The position numbers and the translations under genes are program-made. Shown here piece by piece: positions 23,445-34,535 of a stretch of DNA of 64,000 nt (position 1 is its first letter; each line of letters begins with the position of its first letter). The notes below the pieces were generated by a model. It ran no database searches and was not told the DNA's origin. It saw only the letters and a program-made list of their open reading frames with translations. Source of the stretch: Oenanthe sinensis (taxonomy: Eukaryota; Streptophyta; Magnoliopsida; Apiales; Apiaceae); contig CM053809.1 in NCBI GenBank assembly GCA_028671895.1, positions 32,897,501-32,961,500 on the forward strand. Reading direction: 5' to 3'.

Positions 23445-26400
23445 TTACTCCTGAACCTCCATTAAACAAACTTTACTTGGCGAAGAAGCTTTCAGTGTAG
23501 TGTATATGGAACTATGAAACTCATATGAGTTAGTAGATGAGGGAGCGATGTCAATCCATTCCTTGTCCACCATGCAGATGTGTGCGTTTTGTTTTTCAAT
23601 GGCCTGGAGATGGAGTTTGTCAAGATCTTTCGTCAACTTTTTCATAAAATTCATTGAGAAGATCATGCGGAAATTTTCCTCATTGTTGTCCATATTCTTG
23701 AAATACCTAATCCCAATGTGTGCTCTGCGTGAATGAACCAGGTCAACTAACTGACCTTCAATGTATCCCTGGTTAGCAGCAGAGACCTGCAAATAAGAAA
23801 TGAGTGATGGCAAAAAGATAATGATATCAAGACTCTCTACAAAAAAAATCAGACTTGATATTTTTCTATGCATGATTAGAGAAAAAAATGGATGAAGCAT
23901 ATACAATAGAGTAACCGCAACTCCGCAAGATGCATATGACAGTTCAATTCCTTATGATCAAGTGACTTTTACCGACACACTATAAAACATATAAAATTAG
24001 ATGTTTGTTAATTGAACTCGAAGACACCAACTTGCCACTACAGAGGCTTGGATTCTCAACCACTTGGAAACTTGGACTCTCGGCCTTGGTAAAGGAGGTT
24101 AATCCACTAAACCAAAGTCAAGGGGTTTTTTAGTTTCACATATATGTCAAATAGTTTTACAGATATAAATTAATAACTTCTGTCGTACATGGTAAAATGT
24201 AATATTGCACCGTCTGTGTAGATTATAGTCGTGATACCTTCTTCACTTGTTACAAATTATCAAATCAACATAGTTATACAATGAACTAGTGTTGGAAATA
24301 TTTTCTTATGAAGTTGTTGAATACCAGGGTATTATTCTACAGAGAGTTCTATGTTTATCGTTGATAACCCGCATAAATACATAATGACCTCAAGTTTGAC
24401 ACTACAATAACTTTATCAAGCCACAAACTATAACTATCTCACATTACTTATGCTTTTTATGGATAATGATCGCAAGGAAAGGGGAAAAAAACTAACTTTA
24501 GAAAACTAGAATAAGAGTTCAACAAAGGGATCATTCTTTAATGGATGGATATCTAACAAATAATATAACTGATAAAAGCTGAGCATATTTATTTTCGAAA
24601 AAAAAGTGCTTAACCTCAATATACTCTACACCCATGTCGGAAAGTCTCTCTACAATATTGTCTGCTGAAAGTGAGCTAATAACCCCTCCTGATCCAACCG
24701 GTACTTGGAGTATCTCCCATGGCGTCTGCATTAAAATCTTATGCTTGTCAAGTTCTGCTGCAGGCTTACTAACCACAGGCAGCTTCTCTTCTTCCAAGAA
24801 CCAGACCTAAAACAATCCAAACCAAAAAATAATCATTTAGACATACAAATTACAATGAATCTAAGAACAAAAATATTAATTATAATCATGGAGACCTTGA
24901 TAAATTAAACTGAAGGAAAGACACCCGATGTCCCAAAAGAAAGCAGGATATCCCTAGTGTAAGAAGTAGATAGGTCGTCTCCATGACCCCCTCCCCCAAA
25001 AAAAAATATTCAAAATTTATGAAGTTTTTTGAGAATTTCAAGAATCTGCATAAAGGCATTATAAGATAAAAGAACTCGTGGATGAAAGAATAGAAGAAAT
25101 GTTTGGACAATAAACATTTTTTAGCCATGTCTTGTAGTCGTAGATGGTTAACTGGAAGTATGAAACACCAAAAAACCAGTATAATGGTCAGACATTACTG
25201 TCATGTAAAAATATGATCCAGGATAGCATGAGATTGGCTATAAATAATGTCGCGTAGGGAATATGTTCAATTACCTAGAACTTAGCAGGTAAAGCAATGT
25301 GAAACCAGAGGACGAATTTAGGAACTGCAACCCTTACCTTCTTGTCGTCAAAACCAAAGTGATCATTTTCAGAGAACATGTTTTGAAGAGTACCCACTGC
25401 ATTAGCAGGGGAAACAAAGATCAGTGGCACGGATTTAAGGTCTTTTATCTGCATTGACCAAGATTTCTGTAAGACAAACTCCAAATAACAAAATAAATCA
25501 TTTATTTGACTAATGACTACATATTTATCCTCAAGGTTAACAATAAGATTTTGTTGTGTGCAGGACTTAAGCAATTGTCCGTCGATTTTAGTCTCCTAGA
25601 TATTATATGCACAAAAACAGCTGCGGCCTTCAATTCAAATATGACTATAGGCCCGAATTATCTAGTGGTGTATATGAGTATATCATTGTCAGTTTGCAGT
25701 ACAGCCAAATAAAATTTGTTTAATTCGATAGATATAGTAAAAAAATTACCAATCTATGATCATCGGAAAGAAGTGACTTTAGAAGCATGCATGGAGAGTC
25801 CTCTGTATTTGAAGTCTCAACTATTTTGGGGTCAAATTCACCTCCCAAATTTCCAGTGTCATCCATGACAACAACAATAGCAACTTTACCACTTTCTAGC
25901 AATTTGGGACTTGTTTTGACCTTATCTTCTTTTCCAAAAACTTCCTCAGATTCTTGTAAAGTAATCCTTATTTGATCATTCAAATTGTCTTCAATATACT
26001 CCCTCAAATCCCATCTGAGAGAAAATCATGCATATTGATAATGTCAATGCATGTATAACATATCGTTATATGACAGGAGATGCAAGTAGTAGGGGAACGC
26101 ATAGGGTCTCAATAATCGTATTTAAGTCGCAAAAATAATATGTGCTTCACCACGTTCATATAGGAGAAAAATAAGGGGAACACATACTACCCATATGAAG
26201 CAGCATAAGAAGAAGCATATTAATACCCCTGGAAAATGGCAATCAATATTTTATATCCCAGAAGAACTTATCTTAGTTATGCAGTGTACACGTTCAAGCA
26301 GGGAAGGTAACAGCTAACATATTTAATTCACAAACGATAGGGACAAATCGATGCACGTCACTGAAAAATAGTTTATTTCCTTAGTGATGCCTGCTTAAGT

Positions 26401-29400
26401 TGAATTATTTATATGCAGTACAAATCCCTTCATAATAAACTTTACCTCTTTGAGGATGTTTCAATATTCTGTAATGCCAAACGAAGCAATTTGGAATTAA
26501 CACCCACAATCTGATTTGCAAGTAAGGCCCCCTCCGATTTCCCCCGCGTCTAAACCCATGAAAAACATGCTGTTGCTCCAAGTCACTCAATTTCTTCTTT
26601 GCAGCTACCACACGTTTCTGAAACTTCTTCCTCTCTTTCCATTCCTGAAACGCCAAGGCCTTTATATCAGATCAAACTTCATCCAAAAGATAGATATAAA
26701 ACAGTAAATAATGAGACATAACTAGCGAATATTGCAACACAGTATTACTCAGATTAGGATGCAGCAAAACCTTGATATGAATCCAAACTGTTATTAACAT
26801 GTTTAGCGGTTATTAAATAAAAGTAATTTCTAGATCAAAGTGCAATTAAAGAGCTAAATGTAACTTCGCAAAAAAAAAAAAAGAAGAGCTAAATGTAGAA
26901 GTGCACACACTCAATACTTTAATGCGTTGTTAATAAAAGCAATATTACATGACAATGGACATATTGTTGTAATGCACAACATAAAGAACTTTGTAATGAA
27001 ATCTCCTTCAAATTCAAGTATATAATAAATTACATGTAAGAAAGGAGAATTAGTATGACTATATTGTTGTAATGCACAACATAAAGAACTTTGTAATGAA
27101 ATCTCCTTCAAATTCAAGTATATAATAAATTACATGTAAGAAAGGAGAATTAGTATGACTTCTAACCGCGAGCTATTTTTTAGAAAGCACTAATACCTGG
27201 TAAATGAAAACACTTCTAAGCAGATCACAACATAACTCACAAAAGGACATGCTTAAAGATGTCCGAACCTACTAGGTTACTGAGAATGAATATTTTTGCA
27301 ACTGTTGACTCGGAAGAGCAAAGCCTTTTTTTTTTGCTTCCACTTGATCAGTGCTGCTCGAACAGGAGCCACTGTCTTGTGTCTCCCCCTCGAGCTGCAA
27401 TAACTATGTTCTTCTGTATATGAGGATTCTATTATGGAGGTGTATTAAGTCCTATGAGGAGTGTATGTATATAGCTCTTTTGTATTGTACTATGTATGTG
27501 AATAGACGAGGATGGAGAAAAAAGGTGCATAAAAAGAAGCCAAAGAAAACATGGAAATTGTAAGTTTAAACTAAAATATGACCAACTCTAAGATTTAGCT
27601 ACTTCAGATAGAAACTGAAAAGTGGAGCTCGTGTTAATTTCTATTAAGGATTCTTAAAGATCAAAGTAACGAAGTTGATCCACTTATACATTATATTGTG
27701 AAAAATGAACGCAGATACCAGAGATTGATCAACAGAAGTATTATATTTAACACAGCCAAAGAAAGGTCACCAAATTTTCTCCTCGTAAATCACATGCAAA
27801 CCCGATAGAGCAAAGATGCTTCTTATGACTCCATAAGGAAGTCAAAGTCCTTCAAATTTTGATATTGATATGCAGAAGAAAATTAGATTTATGCAAGATA
27901 CATATCTGACAAATTGGTAATGAAGAATACAAGAGTATGCCTTACAAGTTGGCGCCTCTCCTTCTTTGATCTTTCATCAGAACGTACATTCAACTCAAGG
28001 AGCCCTTTTGGAAGTGTAATCAACATTTCCCTTTTATTCATATCAACATTAGGAACAATTGCCTCAACAAATGGAACCCACACAAGTGGAGCAGAAGCAA
28101 GCATCTCTGCTTCCGGATTTCCAGTTCCATCAGACAGTTTGGGAGATGTATTAAGCCTAACTTGTAAAAGGTCTCCTGCTCCACTGTCAAAAACATTAAC
28201 AACAGTACCCACATTTTCACCAGTATCCTGTTTACAGTATAAAAAGAATAAGAATCTTAAAGAACCGACCAATGGCTTCTAATCACAGGTCATAACAGAC
28301 AAGTCGAGAACTCCACTAATATAATGCCAAGTGAAATGTAAAAAATGTTATGTGATGTGTGAATAATATTTTAGAAGTCTCTAGACTTAAAGTAAGACGA
28401 GGATGCAGATTCAGATATCTGCTGTACTAGTTTGAAGTAATATCTACCATAAATGTTACACGTAGACAATTGTCTTCTAATCTTCACTATTAAATTAACT
28501 AGAATCGTATCCAGAGATGGACTTAAAATCAAAAACTCCTTTTACATAAAGTAAAATATATACATCCATCATGGATAAGTTGAATACTTTTGCTTATGAT
28601 GCCAAATTGCCAATATAAAGGTGCAGAACAGAATATAATGCCACCAAAATACAAACCTTAAGAATAATTCTCCTGCCAACGAGATCACGAGTGTAAAACT
28701 TGCCTTCTTCCAAGTCTGGTCTCTCTTCTTCTGTAACTAGTAGAGTTGACCCAACAAGTTGCTGAGCCTGGGGGAGTATACTGGATAAGAAAATGTAATA
28801 ATCTATGCATTTACTACGAACTCAATTAAATGAAGTTTAGGCAAAGATTACCTTAGGTTAGACTACTTAGATTTAATTGTAGGGATGTAAATGAAAAAGC
28901 TTGTTGGCATACAAGTCTGGCAAGGACCATTCAAAACTTGACTTAACTCGGCTTGCTACATAAACTATAAAGCGGCACCGATTAATTTTTTTTCTAGTTA
29001 ACACAGAAATTTGTTTAAAGTTCTGCTCGGTTCATTTAGATAAGATCCAAGCCTAATCATCCAAAAATTTTGTTTAAGTAACTTGTTGGGCTTGGCAAGT
29101 TGGCAGATTTGAGGTTTTTGCAAACAAAGCTTGTTTAGCTGCAAGTTCAACTCAGCTAGTTTACAGCCTAAATTAGTTGTGAAATTTCGTAATGATCACC
29201 GAACCTTTTTGGTCTAAATCACTTGGCTCGAGTCACTATGATAAAACAGTCATTACTGAAAAGATTATATTTTCTCATGTCTAATGGATCTCACTGAATC
29301 AACCCATGGTTGTAATAATGTAGTCGCTCATCTATCATTACTACTGAATTACAACTTGACATCTGAAAAAACGGGCATAGAAAATCCGAATCATTGATGC

Positions 29401-30710
29401 ATATAGAAACTTGAAACCTATAATATATTACATCAGAAAAAATGATTATCTACTAATCCAAAAGGCAACTACTGTCCCCAGTTCAACCTGGTATTTTGTG
29501 TATGAAAGGGGGTGTGGAGATAGGCCAGTATTTGAGAAATCGTAATATTTAAATCATTTGTACATAGCATATTAATAAGGTAACTCAATATATCCATATA
29601 GCGAAAAATCTGTATACAACAAAGAAACTAATGCAAGAATGTAAAAAAGAACACGTTTTAATTGCAATTAAACACCTGCTCTACTGTGTCAACTTCACTT
29701 AGTTTAAGTATCCAACTCTTTTGTCCTTTATGTCCTCCCCTTCCCTCCACTAACGTAACTTCTTTAATGGTCTCTCTCCCTGAAATTTGCTGCCGCAGCC
29801 ATCTTTTTCCTGGCTAAAGAAAAACAATGTCTTAACTTTACAATGTACTCTCAGGTGTAAATAGAATACAGATAAGATATATAGCAACTCTACTTGAGGA
29901 TATTCACCATAGAAAAGCGCAATTCTGGAAAACCAGTGCTTGGATTCACCCGCACCTCCCCTTGAAGCCCGTGAACACTAGATATGTATCCAACTTGGAT
30001 GAAGCCTGATTCAGTCTGACTGGTTTCTGCAATATCCTGTGTAACTAAAATGGACATAACAAAAACAAGAAAACAATACATATGTCAATCCGCCAGTCAT
30101 ATCCATTACTAATACTCCCTCCGTCCCAATTTACACGTATTTTAAGGTGTATTGACTACATAATTAAATAAATTATTTTTACAATTTTCTTTTTGTGAAT
30201 AAAATTTTAAATCATAAAAAGAAAATTTTAAAAATAATTTGTGTAATTATGCTGTCACTGTACCTTAAAATGACGGAGGTAGTATCAAAAATTAGATTAA
30301 CTCTTGGTACTAACAGAACAATACAATCCAATAACATTTTAGAATATGATAATGCAAACATCTAAAGAAAAGTTCATCACTTTATCGAGTATAATCAGCT
30401 AATTCAAGAACAAGAACACAAACCCATGACTAGAAAATCAAAATAAAACATACCCATAACAAGAAACTTTAAATTATCCAAGAAAGATTAAAACTTGGAT
30501 AAAAAAATTACCAGAATTGTGCAGAGAAGATAGTCTACAAGTAAAGGGTACTTGACCACCAAACCATGAGCAAATATTAAACCCCAATTTCAAATGTTTA
30601 TGTGGTTTTGGTACTATTAATTGTTGAAAATTACACAAGAGAATTGAAGGAGAAGAAGAATGAGTACAAGGAACACAATTTGAAGAACAGATAAGATTAG
30701 GGGTCTGCAT
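23445..30710 (-). CDS. RimM-type ribosome maturation factor fused to UDP-sugar pyrophosphorylase-like domain (frameshift in exon 6)
   Basis: Ten exons on the minus strand: 30710-30512, 30044-29908, 29813-29676, 28767-28657, 28227-27946, 26644-26446, 26014-25750, 25466-25338, 24806-24615 and 23786-23445. One base appears missing in exon 6; allowing for it gives 664 residues. Residues 1 to about 70 are Ser/Cys-rich and look like an organelle transit peptide. A RimM N-domain follows (FIQVGYISSVHGLQGEVRVN), then a PRC-barrel (GKFYTRDLVGRRIILKDTGE; PLVWVPFVEAIVPNVDM). A Lys-rich coiled linker comes next, then a region like UDP-N-acetylhexosamine pyrophosphorylases (GKVAIVVVMDDTG; VPLIFVSPANAV; PVGSGGVISSL; MGVEYIEVSAANQG). 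The nucleotide loop usually containing GGxGTR is not conserved, so catalysis is doubtful. RimM acts in small-subunit assembly, here probably in plastids. Arabidopsis has a RimM-family gene of similar length (recalled). As written, the frameshift would stop translation soon after exon 6. Confidence 0.88.
26524..26545 (-). other. Apparent one-base frameshift in exon 6 of RimM-type gene
   Basis: Upstream of this point exon 6 reads EWKERKKFQKRVV...HVFHGFRRG in one frame. Downstream the family-like ALLANQIVGVNSKLLRLALQ lies in another frame, and only that frame joins exon 7 (KR to WDLREYIEDN). The segment contains two C5 runs on the plus strand (from about 26528 and at 26541-26545); one extra base in either would restore the frame. 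Exon 6 is 199 bases where the flanking phases need 200. Confidence 0.8.
26961..27160 (+). repeat. Perfect 100-bp tandem duplication in intron 5 of RimM-type gene
   Basis: Bases 26961-27060 and 27061-27160 are identical, beginning ATATTGTTGTAATGCACAAC and ending GAATTAGTATGACT. The copies abut with no spacer. It lies in the 1.3-kb intron between exons 5 and 6. Confidence 0.97.
30115..30282. mobile_element. Stowaway-like MITE in RimM-type intron 1
   Basis: About 168 bp from CTCCCTCCGTCCCAATTTAC to ACCTTAAAATGACGGAGGTAG, with inner repeats TTTTAAGGTG / TACCTTAAAA. TA flanks both sides (30113-30114 and 30283-30284). The element fills over a third of intron 1. Confidence 0.82.
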
Positions 30711-32330
30711 TGTTTAGGTTGTCTCTTTGAGAAGAGTGATAAGAGCTTAAAGAGAAGATAACAAAAAAACAATAATAATTTTTTAAACTGAAAATCGATT
30801 AATTAATATAATAATTTTTTAATATCCGCTAATTTTATTGATTAGGATACAAAATGAATATCCCATACAAACAGTTTTTTTTATCCAAATCATATACGCT
30901 GGTTTGGTTCATGGAGTGGCCCAAGTTGTAATTAGGAATCGGTTAATTTCGTGTGAGAATGAAGTATGATTTCTAATATCATATCATGTATTTAATTAAA
31001 TGATTGAATGAATTTATTAATTTAATATATTTTTAAATAAAAAAAATATGTGTAGTTAATACGAAAAATAAATTATTGTTATTTATTAAATATTAAACAA
31101 CATCATTATAAAAAATTATTTTAAAAATTAATATATAATTTTATAAATAAAGATAAAAGTAGCAAAATTTTGATTTGATTATTTGTACCCACCTCCCTCC
31201 AGGATATCAGAAACTCGTATTTTATGGGTCTGAAGTATGAGTTTTAAAAATAAAAAAAATTAAACTAAACACTACGTATGAATTTGAAATGAACAAAAAT
31301 ATGATATTTAAAATTCTCAATCCAAACGACCCCATAAATTATTTTAAAAGAACTCCAGTTAGTTTCATTAATATTATAATAATATTAATTTTTTATTTAT
31401 ATTGAATTTAAGTAGGGCTTTTATCACACTTAAACTCTTTTTTCTATTATAATTTATTTAAAAATTAAATTTATTTAAAATCATAGATTTATTTAAAAAC
31501 TCGCTTTTAATCATTTTTACTATTTATAAAATTTATCCTAGTTAACACGTATATAAACAATATAATTTAAACACATCACATAAAATGTATTTTGGATTGT
31601 TATTATTGTGAGCAATGTATGCTTATTTAAAGGCAGGTAAAAAAAATGTTTGCTAAATTTTAAAAATAATTTCCTAAAAAAGTGTTTTGTCAAAAAGATG
31701 CTTTTAAAAAAGAAGATTTTATCATATTATTTTGAAAAAATTGTTTTTTAATTCTTACGGAAAGTAACTACGTATTTCATTATTAAACCATTTCAATTTT
31801 TTTTATATCATATCTTAAAATATATATAAATTAAAAAATTATCAAACAATCATCAAGGTTTTTTTTGAGAACATAACTATTATAGTTTTAAACATATTTT
31901 TAAAATAGAAATAAATTTTTGCATGAAAAGCAATGTTATAAAAATCGGTCAATTTTTCAAAAATTACCGATTAATCCTTATAAAATATCTGACCTATACG
32001 ATTTATAAACTCCGGTTTATATTTATAAAATATCTTTAAATAATATATTATATAGTAAATTAGATAAATATATTAAATTTTATTGTAATAATATAATAAA
32101 TTCGATTGTATCCAAATTGATACATAAGTTCCGATTTTTGATTTTTACCGCGAGGATGAAAAGTGGTAATAGGTGGGAAACCGTGGCAAGACAATAGGCC
32201 ATTGTACACGCTTGAGCGATGCATCTATCCTGTCTCTCTCCATGTGTCAAAATACGAAGCTCTCATGCTCACTCCACGTGGCATAATTTAGCTGGATGAA
32301 CCATGACCAAGTGTTGTTGGGTCCCACTTC
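30711..32330. other. Divergent intergenic region, RimM-type (-) and SSP4-like (+) genes
   Basis: The leftward RimM-type gene and the rightward phosphatase gene start from this region. It contains the diverged Tourist-like element at 30897-31333. About 800 bases of extremely AT-rich, non-coding sequence follow up to the probable SSP4-like promoter. Confidence 0.55.
30897..31333. mobile_element. Second, diverged Tourist-like MITE copy
   Basis: The reverse complement begins GGGGTCGTTTGGATTGAGAA and can be followed along almost the whole length of the element at 5589-6040. Shared stretches include TACTTTTATCTTTATT, TAATGATNTTGTTTAATATT and TTAAATTAATAAATTCATTC. The 30897 end is worn (CGCTGGTTTGGTTC). 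Target duplication not clear. Confidence 0.75.
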
Positions 32331-32344
32331 CTCTTTTATATATG
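32274..32344 (+). promoter_or_regulatory. Probable core promoter of SSP4-like gene with G-box
   Basis: A palindromic G-box CCACGTGG lies at 32274-32281, about 56 bases upstream of a TATA box (TATATATG, 32337-32344). A GA-rich leader follows, with a donor at AACAG/GTATGC near 32404. That leader would splice to the exon carrying the start codon at 34536, leaving a 5' UTR intron of about 2 kb. Confidence 0.5.
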
Positions 32345-32404
32345 CACAGGAGAGAGAGAGAGAGGGAGAAAGATAGATAGGGAGAAGACTTTGGTGCTTA
32401 ACAG

Positions 32405-34535
32405 GTATGCTTATGTATCTATATCCTTCCATTTTATCTGAATCTACTGTATCTATATTCCTATCACTGTTTCATGATTGATTGCTGTTTGTATATACAT
32501 ATAACTGAGTTTTAACTGCTCATAAAGCTAATTCTACTGTACAAACTGTTTGATTAATTAAGGTTTGTATCTTTATATTTTTATGTTTCTACTTTCAAGA
32601 GTTGGTTCTTGATGGGTAATATGATTATTGTTATTTCTTGCTGTAAAGTTTGAATCTTTTTTATAGAATCTTGTGTTTTTTGGTTGTTGGTTTGTTTGTT
32701 GACTGGGTTGACTTTGTCTTCTTTTGAGGTTTTTAAGCTGTTTATGTTTGTGTTTTGTGATCTGGTTTGAAGCTACTTGTGTTTAGATTAATTGAGTTGG
32801 CTGTTTGGTTGTTTTACATGGGTCTTCTCTATATATGATGTAATCTTTGATATTCATTCCCGGAACTCTTAATTATCCGTCCCTCTTTCGATAAGAGATA
32901 GTCCTTGTTACTAAATTTGTTCCCATAGTTTTAAGTTTTTTAATATAATAATGATTTATTTATAGAATTCACATATTTTTTATGAGAAAGATGATGATAT
33001 TTACAGAATTATTGTGTTCTCCAGGTCTACATAGAGTCCAACCCTATGTTTATATGTTTATGTAATGTCTATGCAGGATTTTGAAATTGCGAAATAGCAC
33101 CACTTTGAAAATTTCTCTTTATATTCTATTGTGCTCATGGCTCTCACTTAAATCAATTAATATATTTGTTTAATCAGGGATGCTAAATGAGTTCTTCCCT
33201 TGCCAGAAATGATAACTGTGTCCCAATATTTATATGTTTCTGTGTGTCTGTGTATATTAGAGATGGTCATAGGAAAAGTTTCATTTGGTACTATATATGG
33301 CAAACTGATCTCGCAACCATCCAATTACATATTAAACGGGTTGGATCATTAAGTTGATTAAACCTTCAGGCAGGTTATCCTGAAGAAAAAATCTTGATTA
33401 CATTTACACCTATTGGCCACTGATAAAACTTTTCTTTCCGCACATATTAGATTTGGATAGGACCTTTTCTTCCACAACTAATATATGTGGAAGGTTTAAG
33501 GAGAGTCTCAATTTCAGTTTTCCAATACCTAATCAAATAGCCGAGGCCTAAGTTTGCCCCAAATAGTCCAGGGCGAACGTTTTACCTAGACCACTATGCC
33601 ACTGAATGTGTTTAGGAGAGGGCTGATTTATTCATTTAATGTTTATCTACATTTACTATGCAAGATATCTTCGTCAGAAGGTAGGCCTTTCTTCCTTTAA
33701 GGAAGGTGATATAATTATTCCTGCAAGGAAGGTGACATAATTAATCATCAACTCACGGCTAGAATTATTTTCAGTTTATTCATGTCCACTGTATCTAGCA
33801 ACTGTGGCATTAGTCACAGTCACTATGTGATTAGATTGTTATTAATGACTAGAAAATATCCACTGGAATCTGGACAATAGATGTTATACTTAACTTGTCA
33901 TAGGTTCTCATCTTAAACTACGAAATAGCTTCCAAATTTGAACATGGTAGTAGGCAAGGTGACGTAATCAATTCAGAGTTAAGTTGTCAAATTCTCAAAT
34001 GAGTAACCCCAGCCATGCATTTTTTTCCCTGACAAGTTGGTTTGATAACTTTCTGGCTTTGCGTACCTCACTAGTTAGACTTTAAGTAGGCGAGACTCAC
34101 CATAATCTCATTATGTCATTGTACTATGTGACCGGGTCTGCTGCCATGCCTGAATGTTGACATGATATGATCATTAAATAGACCTTCCTTTGTTGTGAAG
34201 GTCAACTGCAATGAATCATTCTTTGACACCAATCTAGAATTTTTGTGTACATTGTAATTTGTTTTGGATACTCTCTAGTTTAACAGTTGATCGCGTCTTT
34301 TCCGGCATTCTCAAACTTATGCATATGTTTGGTATAATGCAATTTAGAGGCCTGCAATCTTTCATAACCTTCCAGCTATTTTGTAGCACTAATATGTATT
34401 TAAAAATTCCAAGTCTTTCTGATCCTGATCGTTCTGTTGACAGCTCTCCTCCTGCATAATATTTTCCCAGAGGGATATCTCTTCCCAGCTGATGTTCTCA
34501 ATTGGAGACTGTTAAGGTCTTTCAATACAGCTTAA
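32405..34535 (+). other. Inferred 5' UTR intron of SSP4-like gene
   Basis: T-rich sequence after the likely donor at 32404, with no recognised coding exon. A plausible acceptor (TTGACAG) lies near 34443, so the stretch just before 34536 may be 5' UTR exon. Inference only. Confidence 0.4.

Noticed and set aside
24004..24120. Second SINE candidate on the minus strand (TGGTTTAGTGG)
   Set aside because: The nearest B-box-like match is about 90 bases away, too far for a pol III promoter.
27914..28282. 122-residue plus-strand frame
   Set aside because: Antisense shadow of RimM exon 5, whose minus frame shows a clear PRC-barrel.
33571..33601. SINE/tRNA candidate on the minus strand (TGGCATAGTGG with GTTCGCCC)
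   Set aside because: The two boxes are only about 11 bases apart, and no cloverleaf is possible.
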